Source: Chinchilla lanigera (Eukaryota; Chordata; Mammalia; Rodentia; Chinchillidae). From it: a stretch of 64,000 bases of DNA. The notes beneath the pieces are model-generated. The model made no database searches and was not told the DNA's origin. It saw only the letters and a program-made list of their open reading frames with translations. Made by a program: the position numbers and the translations under genes. Below are positions 23,591 through 35,527 of the stretch, piece by piece (the first letter of the stretch is position 1; the number at the start of each line of letters is the position of its first letter). The DNA is taken from assembly GCF_000276665.1 (NCBI RefSeq), contig NW_004955516.1:5346409-5410408 (forward strand). Direction: 5' to 3'.

Positions 23591-24589
23591 AAGTTAGTCA
23601 AATAAATTCTTGGATTATTCACAGGAAGTAGGAGAGCATGAAGTAGACTAGTCTTCGGATGGATACGTGAAATTCCAAAGTACTAGAAAGCTGCGGAAAC
23701 AAAGACAATACAAATTGTCAACAAAGAAAGATTGGTCCACATGGTCAAATGCTAAGAAAGCATCGTCAAAGATAAGAACAAAAAGGAAGTTTCCAGATTT
23801 GACAGTAGAACATTATAGATGGACTTCCAGAAAATAATTTCAGTCAAGTTTTGATGGAGGAAGCCAGATTCTAAGTAATTGATAAATGAATGAGCAGTTA
23901 AAAGAGAATAGATGTTAAACTTCTTATTAAGAGAAATTACTTGGTGACAGCTGCTTTGGTAAGTAGAAGTTGAAAAGATGATTCAGTGTAAGAAACAAGG
24001 TGATCATTCTGCTAATATCTATTTTTCTAAGGAGAATGAGAGTCTATACTTCAGCATGAAGTAACGTGCGGGAACATAACTGAGGCTGTGGCACAGGGAG
24101 AGGCAGAGCTGAGCAAGAACATTGGTTTACAGCAGCTTAAAAGGTCACTGCCTTGTAAGGGTACCCTGTCGACATATTAGTGTAAACTCCACTCCTGATT
24201 CAATGTAATGGATCTGAAAGCTGATGCCTTGCCAAATTGATTTAGAAGATGAATTGCCGCTGAAGCTGAGCTGAGCATTTGAGTTCTTAGTATAAATGGA
24301 CAAAGATTGTGAGAACCATCCTCCAGCCTGTCAGACTGCTGCTAGGCTCCCACTCTTCTCGTTTCTCTCCCATTCTATAGCCTCTGATTGCCAGGGGGAG
24401 CCTGGAATGGAAGAATGGGAAAACAAATGGGGCCAAGGAAGCCCAGAGGTAGAGACCTTTTTGTAATGAAAATGTCACTGAATAAACAAACACAGTCTAT
24501 TTTCGCTGTAGTTAAAACCCAAAGTTTTCCTTTGGTCCCCTATTAATGAAATTCAGATGCGAGCATATGTGATAATACAGTTGTGCAGA
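23591..24589. other. Unassigned stretch
   Basis: 1 kb without a recognised gene, RNA or repeat. A 68-codon reverse frame at 24287-24493 has no domain. Confidence 0.4.
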
Positions 24590-24705
24590 TAGGCCCTTCC
24601 ACTTATCAGCTGTATTATCCAGAGAGCTGCTTAACTTCTCTGAGCTCTGTTTTCCTCATCTGTAAAACTAGAGCAGTAATTGCTAATTCAAACTTCACAG
24701 ATGAA
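24590..24705 (+). repeat. MIR SINE, sense
   Basis: The MIR core follows: ccacttatcagctgtattat, agctgcttaacttctctgag, ctctgttttcctcatctgta. It is an ancient tRNA-derived SINE. Confidence 0.85.
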
Positions 24706-24754
24706 CTAACATGGAAAAGGAGATGTGATAGTAATGACAATGATTTCAAATAAT

Positions 24755-24930
24755 AACTGCCACTGGGAGCAGTAAGCAGTCATAAACACTTCATATATAC
24801 TAGCTCATTTATTCTTACAACAATCTCATGAACTGTGTATTATTTTAATCCTTGTTTTATAGATAAGGGGTCTGAAGCACAGGAAGGTTAAATGCCCAGC
24901 TAGTGAGTAGAAGAACTAAATTCATGATAG
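24755..24930 (-). repeat. MIR SINE, antisense
   Basis: tactagctcatttattctta, caacaatctcatgaactgtg, tgttttatagataaggggtc, gcacaggaaggttaaatgcc and agctagtgagtagaagaact form an inverted MIR 50 bp from the sense MIR. Together they make a loose inverted pair. Confidence 0.82.
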
Positions 24931-27207
24931 GTTTACAAATAATGATAAATAATAATGAAGATAATGATGTTGACTTTAAAATAGAATGCCCAGAGCTCTG
25001 GTAGACTGAATTTGTATGAGAAAATAATTACATTTAGTCTTAATAATTGTTTTGAATCTTTTGAGTAAATAATTATATTTTCAATGAGAAATCCTTTAAA
25101 TTTACTGATCTTCTACCTCTTTCCAACAAAAGAATTCATGTTTGATATTTTCTGTATTCCTTTTGGAAACTTTTCTCTTGTGACATTTGTACCGCATTGG
25201 TCAAAAAACTACTAGTGTTCATGTGCAAACAAAACGTTCCAAAGCCTGAAGATGGACATTTGTCATGGCAATGGGCTTTTCAATCCATAAAACCCTATAC
25301 TTAATCCATCTTTTACCATGGCATTCTCATGTTTATAAAGTGCAATAGAATCATGTACTTCCTGTAAAGAAAATCAGAGTTACTTATTGAAGATACCTCA
25401 TTTCTAAATAGGTCACATCAAGAACCAACATTAAAAGGACCTTCGAAACCAGACTGAGCAATAAGTAAAAACTAAGTTCACGTTTGCATTTCTTACCAAC
25501 CAGGTCTGTCAAAGGATAAAATTACAATAATTTAGTTTACGATCTTCACTGACCTCAATTTTTGATTCTAGAATTGGGCAATGCTTCATTCCATGAAATA
25601 GAAAAGTATTCCAATAAGTGGAGCAGAGGGAGTTGGCTTGGTTTTATAGACAGAGAAAGGCATATAGAAAAAGCAGCCCGGTCATTTAAAAGATATTTTC
25701 CTTGTAAAGCAGAAAAAGGGAGATGGAAAAATAGAAAAATAGCTGATTGATTAACATCAGGTAACTTCAGGTTTTTTTTTCATGTGTAAGGATCAAGGCA
25801 TAGGGAACTTTACTATCATGCCAATTCAAACTGGCCTGTTGAGGAAATTTGACTGCCATTTCTCTAATCCTGATTTCTCAGAAGGTCAGATAAACAGCTT
25901 AGTTTCAGTTGGCTGGTGTGGAACTTTAATGTGAGCGATTCCATTTTTATTTTCAGCCTGGTCCATTGGGGCCTAGTGCGGGAGCTTAGTCCAGAACAAA
26001 GGCCATCAGTAATTTTTATTCAACAGGTCTGTTAATATGGTTATGGCCTGAATTTAATCAATCTGTCTAGAAAAAGATGCAAAAGTCTATGTCTTCGTCA
26101 ACCAAAAGCTGATGCCTTTTTAACCCCATGAAACCATTAATTCATATTTGGAATGGAGGCTGTGATTTTCTTCCTGTCTTTGCTAAACCAGCCAGTGTCC
26201 CTTCATTCACCTTACCTTTTCACTACTTACTTTCTTAGAAATGTAAACACCTCAGTTACTAAGTTAAATATGTGTTATTTTTCCTACTCGTTTGTCTATA
26301 CTATTTCTTTTCAAAGTCAGCATAGCCTCATGGGTTACTTGGTCCCATGTAACAGAACACTTAACATTTCATTGTCATCCCTATACAGTGTGTATCAAAG
26401 AAAATGCAATGCAGGATGTGGAGTTGCAAGCTGAAAGGTCAGGCAAGTTAGTTCCTTCAGCATAAAATACAGTAAGCAGCATAGTTACCAGAAATCCATT
26501 TCCTGGAATTAAATATGAAACCTAAATGAAACCAGTAGTGATAATCATAGCCGTAAGGATAATTATAAAAATAAAACAGTGATCACAGCACAATAATTTA
26601 ATGTGAAATAAATCATTCCACAGTGACTATGTAAGCAGGGAGTGAATAAAAGGGGAGAGATACAAATTAAGTAACGTTAAGAGGAGAATATGAGCTGCAA
26701 TCAAATGGATTGAAAAAATAATTTTGTGGGCAGGAGAGATGAGAGATTTCTGGCAAGCAGGATGGAAGGTAGAGTGGAGTGGGAAACTCAAAGCAGCAGT
26801 GGAATGCTGCGATGTATTAAAGAGGGGGCTAGGTCAGAAAGAGGTTTTGTTGATGGTTGGCATGACTGTCTATGTCCAATAGATACTTAGTAAATGAGTT
26901 TTTACAAAGACAGGAAAGTGGAAGTAGACCAGGATTCCTTGTCAAAATTAGTGAGAAGGGAAGAGTGAGTTGCAGACGAAAAAGGAGATACGCATTTTGT
27001 GAAAAAGCTATAGCAAATGTTCCTTTCAGATGTAGCTCTGAAGAAGATAAAAGACCTGTAAGCAATTTGGACCACAGGCTACTGGAACTCTTTTCTAGTA
27101 TCACATGATTTGTGTACAGGGAATGGGGTGAACCCGGTTGAGCATTTTGAGCCATTTTGGCTTTGCTCCTGTAAATGAAAATCATGCTGGCCTGGAGAAG
27201 TGGAGAC
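24931..27207. other. Repeat-poor stretch, possible conserved non-coding DNA
   Basis: 2.3 kb without a recognisable repeat. 25820-26080 in particular has balanced composition, many TAAT/ATTA-type core motifs, an ATTGG box (25967-25971) and no simple-sequence decay. Such texture is often seen in conserved non-coding elements. No splice-flanked open frame is convincing; frames at 26153-26434 and 26829-27185 show no domain. Confidence 0.3.
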
Positions 27208-27662
27208 TGCTATGGCTTGGATCTAAATGTCCCCCAAAAGCCTCAAGTGGTCATAGGCAGAGCTTTTCCAAGGTGGCTAAATCTTTAGTGTGTGATGCTG
27301 AGGTCAAGGATGTGGTGCTGGAATCGACTTATGGTGCACTGCTAGGATTAAGAGTGGCCCATGGTGGGTGTGAGTGCCACCCACCCTAAGGCTGAGTAGG
27401 CTGGATAGAATATAAAGTATAGAAAGAGGGCTGCTGTGGTTGGTGCTTGTTGCTTTCTGCTTTAATACTTTGCTGCTTTGCTGTATTCTGCCTACCATGA
27501 GCTGTTTCTCTACTGTGATACCCTTCTGCCATGCTACTCTGCCTTAGAGCCAGCCAACTATGAACTAATACCTCTACAAACTGTGAGCTACACTAAACCT
27601 TTTCTCCTTTAACTTTGGGTATTGTGTATTTTGACTCAGTAATGAGAAAAGTAACCAAGACA
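27208..27662 (+). mobile_element. MaLR-type solo LTR, sense
   Basis: tgctatggcttggatctaaa, aagcctcaagtggtcatagg, ccaccctaaggctgagtagg, tctgccttagagccagccaa and gagctacactaaaccttttc are present, ending gtaaccaagaca. Same subfamily as 12706 and 48178. Confidence 0.82.
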
Positions 27663-29021
27663 GAGAAGATATGGAACTGGTTGAGAAAAATGGAAGTGAG
27701 GGCATTGGGTATACGCTACAGTGGTTGTTACCTTAACTGGGACAGAGTTAAAGAATCCAGTGGCTTTCCATTTCTTGGATTTTGTCCCAAGTGAGCTCGT
27801 TTTTGTCTCTAGGGTCTCAACTACTGAACGGAAAAGGAGAAGGAGAAGGGAGTGAAAGAAAAAAAATGGAGAAATAGATAGAAAACTGAAAATAAAATGC
27901 AGAAACAAAGTTCCAAAGTGAAACTTGTATTTGATGTACAACTTTAAAGATAACACTTGAGTCAGAACAAAGGAAGGAAAAATGTTTCAGTTAATAAACT
28001 CAAAGTATGATTCTGAACATAACCTTGAAGACATAAAGCTTCTGAGTAGACTCCTCATTTTCTTATTTTAAGAAAGCACCAATTTAGTGGGTTTTGAGGT
28101 GAATCTGAATGATGTACTTAGAAAGGAGACAAAAGCTCTGGTTCTCTTCTTTTGATTTTACACAGATGGCACTGATGAGCTCTTTTCTAACAATGAGAGG
28201 AATTACTGCATCCAACTGTAGCTAAGTCCCTGTTATGTGTAGAACATACAGGGATGTTCTGCACAGGGATGAGTGGGCCAGCATCCTTGCTCTGTGCCCT
28301 GAGAAGTGGGCCATAAATAGGTTCCTTTGTCTTCTGCCTTCCTATTGGGCTCTGCCAGGGATGGAAGATTGGGAGGAGGATGGAAAGCAAGGTTCAAAGT
28401 TTATGTTTTACCTTTCTTTAGCTTTTATCTGTCAGCAGCCATCACATAATCCTCTAGGTCCCCAGCTCTTATGAACAGTTTCCTTTCTGAGAACCTTCAG
28501 GCCAAAGGAAAATAATGGGTAATGGGCTCAGACCCCTGAGACAAGTCCTAGGTATCGTGCCATCCCTTATGGGTTCCCTATACCCTGCACACCATTTAGT
28601 GAACTAAATGTTCCTTAAATATTTTAATCTTAGCAAGCCATTTCTTTCCTGCTGGGACCTTGATATCATAAGAGAGACATCCGTGCAAGATTTTCTATCC
28701 TAGAATATTGGTCATTAAATTTACCAAAGAAAGAATGAAAATTTAAAATATCAAATGAAATAAAAAATGTGCTCCCTTCAAAAATCATGATATAAATCAT
28801 CATTGCTTTAAGTGAAAAACAGAATACAGTTTAATTAATAGTTCCATTGGAAGTTATTTAATTAGAAGTTTAATTGAATAGGATTGATTGAGGTAAAGCT
28901 AGATTGAAAGAATAGAAGTTCTGAATTATAGAATTACATATATATTATACTCTGTATGTAATAAACTTCATCAGAGTTGTACATGATTAGGTATTATGAA
29001 GAGGATTTAAAAGTTTTACAT
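27663..29021. other. Unassigned stretch
   Basis: 1.35 kb with no recognised repeat or gene. A purine-rich run lies at 27830-27870. Overlapping frames on both strands near 28187-28474 have no domain and no consistent codon bias. Confidence 0.4.
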
Positions 29022-29158
29022 TCACCCACACATGGTGGTTCAAGGCCTATAATTTGAGCACTTGGGAGGCTGAAGCAGGAGGTTCACAAGTACAAGGTGA
29101 TCCTGAGCTAATAGCTAAAACTTGTCTCAATAAACAAACAAAATAATAACCACAATAA
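29022..29158 (+). repeat. B1-related SINE, sense
   Basis: cccacacatggtggttcaag, gagcacttgggaggctgaag, gcaggaggttcacaagtaca, ctaaaacttgtctcaataaa and an A-rich tail with aaacaaac units give a complete but diverged B1. Confidence 0.82.
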
Positions 29159-29159
29159 A

Positions 29160-30929
29160 AGTTTGTGTTCAGTGCTTTTAAGGATTGATTGGCATGACAT
29201 TATCTGTGATGTGGAATTTTTTAAATGATTTGACATTGATAGTAAATAAGTTCTATATATTTGCAGAGAGTTTGAATGTCCATATCTCGATCTTGTGTGG
29301 AGAACTAGAAGTGCACAAGGATCTGAGATCAGATGATGACTTCAGTCATTTATTTTCATACTCATATTTTCAGATCTCTGCAACTTTTGGGATATTTGCT
29401 ATGGGAAAAGTGACTTAAATCCCAGATCATGGTTTCTTCATTTAGAACACAGGACCCACATGAAAGAGTAATTATAAAGATAAGCAAGCTGGGCTGGCTC
29501 CCGGTAAGTAACAACATCAGACATTATTAGGTAGAAATTTGCTGAAGGACTATCTTTTGCACCGACTTTATGTTTAGAGCACAAATAATTTCAGGGATCT
29601 CTCTACATTTCCATTTTTGTCATGTGAATTTGGTGGAAACCAAGTTGTTCTGTGCTAGTACATTCTTTCAGCCCTGAGCAGGCCCTGAGGGGGATGTATT
29701 TCCGAGTCTATTTCAGTAACTGCAAGGGCAGCAACTCAACATGCAGATGTTCTGAAATGAGGCACTCCTTTATGAACATTATGAATTTACTAGCTGTTTT
29801 TACCTTAAGCTTCTTATAAAGTAACCCTCAATTTTAAAACAAAATTCAGTACTGAGATTAGTAGGAGGGGAAAAGACGGTGTCGAGAAGGTAGAAACTTT
29901 GGTTTTAAAAAGGTCAAATGTCTAACTTGTCTGATATACCTCTAGTAAGATGAAATTAGACTCTGGGTATGTTTTTCTTTTGTCAGATTTAAAAAGGAAA
30001 CTTTTAGTAAGAGGAGATCTATTGAAGGCTTATAACAAGAATGGAACCCAATAAAGGTGGTAGAGAGTGATGGATTTTCAGAGGAGCCAAGAACTGAGTT
30101 GAAAATTCACAAATCTGGTCATGGCCTCTCTTCATGATTAAGGTAAATTAAACCCAAATAATGTGTGCCAGGTGCAAATAAAAAGATGTAGGGTTGTCAA
30201 ATAGGAAAGTATATACATGCTGAAACAAGTAATAAAACAGATGAGATTATCAGACATTATTGAGGCTCTACCCTGATCTTCTCAGATCCCTTTTACCATT
30301 TCTATGAGCCTCTTTCCAGTTTTGAAATGGTTTTGCTTGTAAGGACTCATAGCTTCCATGTTCTTAGGAGAGCCATTATATTGGTTATTAAGCCACCCTG
30401 GCTTAACACACCGAATGCCTAAAATACCTAAGAATTTATATCCCAAGAAAGATACTTAGCCAATGACTGGCAAGCATGGGAGGAGGTTCTAGTTCCCTAG
30501 CTTTAGGTGAAGAGAAACTGTGAGATGTGACTGACACTCCAGAGCTCTCCTGTGGGAACGCAGTGAGGCTGGGCTTTGCCTGAAATGTCCTGCTTTCCTG
30601 GCTCCTTCTTTTCGCTGCTAGTCTTCCCCATTTCCTTACCAGATTGTGCTGGGAGCATTTCCTTCAAATCACTTGCACACAAACAATCTTCAGGAATGTT
30701 TGTGAAGAACTCCACCTAAGTAATAAGGGCATTTAAAGAAATTGATGGGAATATTGAGGGGAGACAGAAATTTTGAGATGAGAATGCTTCATGGAAGAAA
30801 TGACACTTAAGTTGGCCTTTCAGTGATAAACAAGCTTTCAACAGAGAAACTAAAGAAGAGAAAGTATAAGCAAAAAGCGATTAATGTGCTACACCACCAT
30901 GAACAGAAAGTTTAAGAATAAGAATATGG
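29160..30929. other. Unassigned stretch
   Basis: 1.77 kb without a supportable gene or repeat family. Frames at 29185-29418 and 30503-30715 are short and featureless. Confidence 0.4.
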
Positions 30930-31165
30930 CCTATACTCATCCACTCTATTTTCTAATCCTGCTCCATCTTTTATGAGATGGTGCATGGGTAACTTGCTTG
31001 ATCTCTATGTGCCTCAGTTTTCCAAACTATAAATTAGAAATAACTATACCTGCAGCTTGGGATACTTTTTATTAGGATTGCATGAAATAGCATGTGTGCA
31101 CTTAGCACAATGTCTGACACAAAATAAATATTATGTAAAATTAGCATTTTTGTTGTTATCATTTT
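30930..31165 (+). repeat. MIR SINE, sense, near full length
   Basis: aatcctgctccatcttttat, gggtaacttgcttgatctct, gtgcctcagttttccaaact, attaggattgcatgaaatag, and the 3' part agcacaatgtctgacacaaa-ataaatatta follow the whole MIR consensus order. Confidence 0.83.
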
Positions 31166-31699
31166 AGTTCATAAGCATAATGAGTGGGAGATATAGAACA
31201 CAAGCCTTCGTAAGGAGGTAGATTGTCGAGGCGTATGTATATCTTGATAAAATGTTTTGAACTTATTTTTTCTTTTAGTTTTGGCCACTAGAAATCCTTT
31301 AAACATACACATTTGAGACATGCCATAGGTTTCAGGTATTTCCTTTTACTTATTTGAGGAAAAAGATATATTAAGGGCTTAAGTTACCCTTCCCCATCTA
31401 GGATTCACTTGGAGCAGACACGCAAAGGTCAGGATCAGATGAGCCTCAAATCAGACTTTATTAGTAGCTTAACAGTTGCTCACAAAGTATCCAAGAATGA
31501 CACTTTCAAGTAAGACCCAGATTTTAAAATCTGATTTGAGCCTAAGACTAAAAGGCAACTTCCTCATCCTCAATTTGAAACCTGACCTTGACATTCAACT
31601 GCTTAGGTGGTCCTACAGAAATATGAATGGCCCAATAGTGTAAACTTTAGGTCTTTTCACTACTTATTTAATGCAATACCTGAACACCAAGTAAATATT

Positions 31700-31770
31700 T
31701 TCTATTTTGTAGTACCGGGGATTAAACCCAGGATGTTTTCTCTGAGCTATATTCCCAGCTCTGTTTTATT
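31700..31770 (-). repeat. ID-like SINE fragment, antisense
   Basis: tagtaccggggattaaaccc, aggatgttttctctgagcta and tattcccagctctg form an internally shortened inverted ID unit. Confidence 0.65.
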
Positions 31771-32104
31771 TTGTGGACTGAGAACCTTACTTGGAAGCTG
31801 CAAAGCCTGAAATAGGAAAGGGGGCACAGAGCTCAGGAGGTCTAACCTGGAAGATGGAGAAACTTGCAGACAAGTACAAGTCAATGAAACAGGAATCAGG
31901 CATGATCATTTTACAGGCTCTATTTACTCCCATCAATTTCTAACCAGTCACTGAAGAGCAGGAACAAAATGTTTGAGAAAATGAAGATTTCCACAGAAGG
32001 CCTCCCTAAGAGGAAGTCTTGATAGAAACAGTTCCTGAAAAAGGCCACAGAAAGAGGACTGACATGGAAGTACATCCCTACACCCGAAGTCAAGGCTGAT
32101 TAGA

Positions 32105-32195
32105 AGAATTCAGGGAGTACACTCATCTGGCCAAGGGTCTCCCACACGCTGGGCAAGTGCCCCATCACTGAGGTCTATGGTGTTCCCAGCCCAAA
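32105..32195 (-). repeat. ID-like SINE, antisense
   Basis: tctcccacacgctgggcaag, tgccccatcactgaggtcta and tggtgttcccagcc match an inverted, diverged ID unit. Confidence 0.65.
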
Positions 32196-32424
32196 ATGTA
32201 ACTTAATTTTTTTCCTAAATGAATACTTCGGTGACCTCTCCTCCCAAAGATTTAGTGTTTTGCTTTCTACACATTTCCTCTCCCCGATCCTAAGCAGCCA
32301 AAACCAAGTTCTCCCTTTTCTGATCTCCAGAGACCTTTATCATTCTCTATTTGAGATAGCAGAATACTAGTTCCTTTGAATAGAACTTTAATCTGTGTAC
32401 AAGCAAGAAAAGTTGTTTGTTAAA

Positions 32425-33107
32425 AGGTGTTTGGGTCATATTTATAAATTTATTCAGTACAGCTTTATTAGTAATTAGTTTGCAAACAAGTCGAAAGTCC
32501 ACAAAAGGAAGACTTTTGATTAAATAATTTGGAGTAAATATCATTCAGCATCTGTGGAGGTTGAATCCAAGACCTACTGCTGATACCAAAATCCTTGATG
32601 CTTGAGTCTTTTTTACGTAGCAATGTAATAGTATTTGCATAGAACCCACCACATCCTACTATATACGTTAAATAATTTCTAGATCACTTATGATACGTTA
32701 TGCAGTGTAAATGCTGTATAAGTAGTTGTTGTATTGGTTAAGGGAGAATAAGATGTACATGTTCAGTAGAGACTGTAATTTTCCTGAACATTTTTGATCC
32801 ATGGTTGGTTGAATCTTCGAATTTGGAACATGTGGACACAGACCTTCACACACTGGAATATTCTGCAGCTGTAATAAGACCAGAAAGCTCTATGGATTGA
32901 TTAGAATGACACACTGTTAAGTGGAAAAATCAGGGAGCGGGCATTGTGTATCATATGCTACCACTTATGTAAAAGGGAACATATATGTGTATTTGCTCAG
33001 ACACATAAAAACTTTCTGAAGGAAACACAGAAAACTGATACAGTCACTTATTTTCAGAGGCGTGACCTGGATAGCTGAGGGCAAGGGTGGAAGAGACTTT
33101 CTCTATA
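32425..33107 (+). mobile_element. Old LINE-1 3' end, sense, split by MER2
   Basis: Left part: cagtacagctttattagtaa, cgaaagtccacaaaaggaag, gattaaataatttggagtaa. Right part: acactggaatattctgcagc, gttaagtggaaaaatcaggg, atgctaccacttatgtaaaa, gggtggaagagactttctct. The two parts together give the familiar old L1 ORF2/3'UTR order, with the DNA transposon between them. No ORF survives. Confidence 0.72.
32548..32838 (+). mobile_element. MER2-type Tigger element within L1
   Basis: cagcatctgtggaggttgaa, tgataccaaaatccttgatg, gtatttgcatagaacccacc, tagatcacttatgatacgtt, gtacatgttcagtagagact and gatccatggttggttgaatc follow in MER2 order. It is nonautonomous and carries no transposase. It interrupts the L1, so it inserted after it. 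Confidence 0.8.
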
Positions 33108-34005
33108 CAGTCATCGTTCAGTGCCCATGGGGGATTAGGACCAGGACTCCCTAGGTCCTAATCTGCAATTAGATACCAAAATCTGCAATAATGAAGTCTC
33201 TTGTATAAAATGGTATAGAAATTGCATGCAACCTATATACATCCTTCCATATACTTTATTTTGTATTTTTATGTTGAAATTTTTATACTTGTTGTTATTA
33301 TAAGTAGCACATATTAACTGTACAAATTCATGGCTGTCAATGTCGCATTCACATACATGTATCTATCATGTCTTGATCATGACCACCTTCTCTTCTGCCT
33401 TCTCTTGCCTTCCCCTCTTTCCCTCTTCTCCCTTGTCTTCTCCCTCTTCCCTGGAAGTCCCTTTTCTACTTTCAGATCATTTTTTAGTTTCCACATGTGA
33501 GTGTAAACATGCATTTATATTTCTGTGTCTGGTTTATTTTGCTTAGCATGATCTCCTCCAGTTCTATCCATTTTCTTGCAAATGACATGATTTCGCTCTT
33601 CTTTATGGCTGAATAACTTCCATTGTGTATATATATCAAATTTTCTTTATCCATTTATTTGTTGATAGGCACTTAGCTATTTCCATATCTTAGCTATTGT
33701 GAATAGTGTCATAATAGGCATAGCACTTGCCTGGCATGCACAAGGCCCTGGCTTGGATCCCCAGTGCTAACAGAAGAAGAAAAAATTCCTCCCACATACT
33801 TTAAATCTTCTCTAGATAACTCATAATACCTAATACAATGCAAATTCTATGCAAAGAGTTGTTATACTGCATTGTTTAGGGAATAATGACAAGAAATAAA
33901 GTCTGTGTACATACAGTACAGATGCAATTTTTTCCAATTTTGATCCACAGTTGGTTGAATCCACAGATGTGGAACCTGCTGATACAGAGAGCTGACGGCA
34001 TTGAA
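33108..34005 (+). mobile_element. Second MER2-type element, split by an L1/ID insert
   Basis: Left part: acagtcatcgttcagtgccc, gatacc-like aaaatctgcaataatgaagt, aattgcatgcaacctatata. Right part: tctagataactcataatacc, gttatactgcattgtttagg, gtctgtgtacatacagtaca, tccacagttggttgaatcca, cagatgtggaacctgctgat. It lies only 270 bp from the first MER2, in the same orientation. Confidence 0.82.
33259..33787 (-). mobile_element. L1 3' end (antisense) joined to a truncated ID unit
   Basis: The inverted L1 3' end begins with a T-rich stretch and includes cattgtgtatatatatcaaa, ttttctttatccatttattt and agctattgtgaatagtgtca. It is joined at about 33716 to a sense ID unit lacking its 5' third (gcacttgcctggcatgcaca, gatccccagtgctaacagaa, A-rich tail). 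The whole is flanked by 16-bp duplications matching 14/16 (33243-33258 and 33788-33803). This suggests a single composite insertion, or an ID inserted at the L1 end. Confidence 0.75.
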
Positions 34006-34570
34006 CATTGTCTCAAGTCAGAATGGGTTACAAGAAAAAAAAAATGTCCAGCCCTAGCCTGAGCTCATTCCTATTATAAATTGGATCGCTTAGCTTGCTC
34101 AGAGTTGATCGAGGAAATGGGCTGGGGCTGAGCCAAGAGATGAGGCCCATCAATAAATCTACTTGTAAGTGCTGAGGAAGGAAAAAGCAGATGAAATAAA
34201 GCAGCAGGCTAACATCAGAATCTTGACCTGCAGGGGATGGTGGCAGATGAACTAGTGGTTTTTGATTCTTGAATTTCACGCTGCATTACCTGAGGAGTTT
34301 ATAAAATTACAACAGCCTAGATTCCACACCTATACATATGGATACACTTTACCTGGGGAAAGATTGAAGCATATTTATTTATTTAATAAACCTTCTCCTT
34401 CAGAACAGTTTTAGATTTACAGAATTATTGCAAAATAGTACAGAGAATTTCTGCATGCTGCACATCCATTTTTTTTCTATCACTAAACTCTTACATTAGT
34501 ATGGACACTTGGGACCATTAATGAACTAATGTTGATAAATTATTATTAATTAATGTCTATACTTTATTCA
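34006..34570. other. Unassigned AT-rich stretch
   Basis: Between the MER2 and the L1 tail no gene is supported. Text such as gaacagttttagatttacag and cactaaactcttacattagt (34400-34500) resembles an old repeat, probably antisense L1, but it is not assigned. Confidence 0.35.
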
Positions 34571-35211
34571 GATTTATTTTTATTTTAAAGAGAAAAGAAC
34601 AAAAACAAAATAATTAAAAGAAAGGCATAAACAAAACAACACAAAACCAAAAAAATACAGAATTTCAAACAAGGTGATAGGAAATTAACAATGGTTGTTC
34701 TATTACATGTAGTTATCTTCAAATTGATTATTCAGATAACCAGATATAGGCATGTAAGACTGATCAAACAATTAGACACTAACTGTTCCTTTCAATAAAC
34801 CACTAGAAATTAGTAGTACAATTATCATAGCAATCTTATACATGTATATATACATATATATTTTTTTCTCTTCCTTCTTTCTTTCTTTTCTCTTTTTCCT
34901 CATCCCAGTTGTTGTTTCTTTCTGAGCAATTTCTTTCCCTTTTACAATATCCATTGTACCTTACTGATTTTATTTACTGTTTCAGGTTCTTGCAATCGGG
35001 AGACAATACAATGTTGACACATGTGAGTCTGATTTATTTCACTTATGAGTATAGTCCCTAGTTTTATCCATTTACTTGAAAAAACCTTGAGTTTATCTGC
35101 TTTATAACTGAGTAATATTACATTGTATTAAAATATCACATTTTTTTAATCCATTCCTCAGCTGATGGGAATTTGGGTTGTTTCCAAGATTTATAAATTG
35201 TGCTTCTATAG

Positions 35212-35527
35212 GGGCTGGGGATTTAGCTCAGCGGCAAAAGCGCCTGCCTGGCAAGCGCAAGGTCGTGAGTTCGGTTCCCGGTACCGGAGAAAAACCAAAA
35301 ACAAACAAACAAACAAACAAAAAAAAACTTCCTCTATATTAACTATCTTCAAACATCTCACTTGGTGAGAAAAAAACTGTTTCTTAAAGACTTTTGGCAG
35401 TGACATGCACAGTNNNNNNNNNNNNNNNNNNNNNNNNNNNNNNNNNNNNNNNNNNNNNNNNNNNNNNNNNNNNNNNNNNNNNNNNNNNNNNNNNNNNNNN
35501 NNNNNNNNNNNNNAAAAAAAAAAAAAA
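35212..35527 (+). mobile_element. Chimeric ID insertion within L1, containing the assembly gap
   Basis: A young sense ID unit begins ggggctggggatttagctca (35212) and ends near gttcccggtaccggag, followed by a (CAAA)n linker. About 95 bp of non-ID DNA follows (35330-35413), then 100 N, then a poly-A run (35514-35530). The L1 text breaks at ttgtgcttctatag before the insert and resumes with the same bases after it, giving a TSD of about 15-17 bp (35195-35211 and 35528-35544). The entire segment, gap included, is therefore one retrotransposed unit. The N stretch probably hides a poly-A or simple repeat. Confidence 0.85.
35414..35513. other. Assembly gap, 100 N
   Basis: Exactly 100 N, a conventional placeholder for a gap of unknown size, followed directly by poly-A. 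Frames translated across it are artefacts. Confidence 0.98.

Noticed and set aside
35220..35290. tRNA gene in the ID unit
   Set aside because: A and B boxes are present, but the unit is an ID SINE with A-rich tail and TSD, not a functional tRNA gene.
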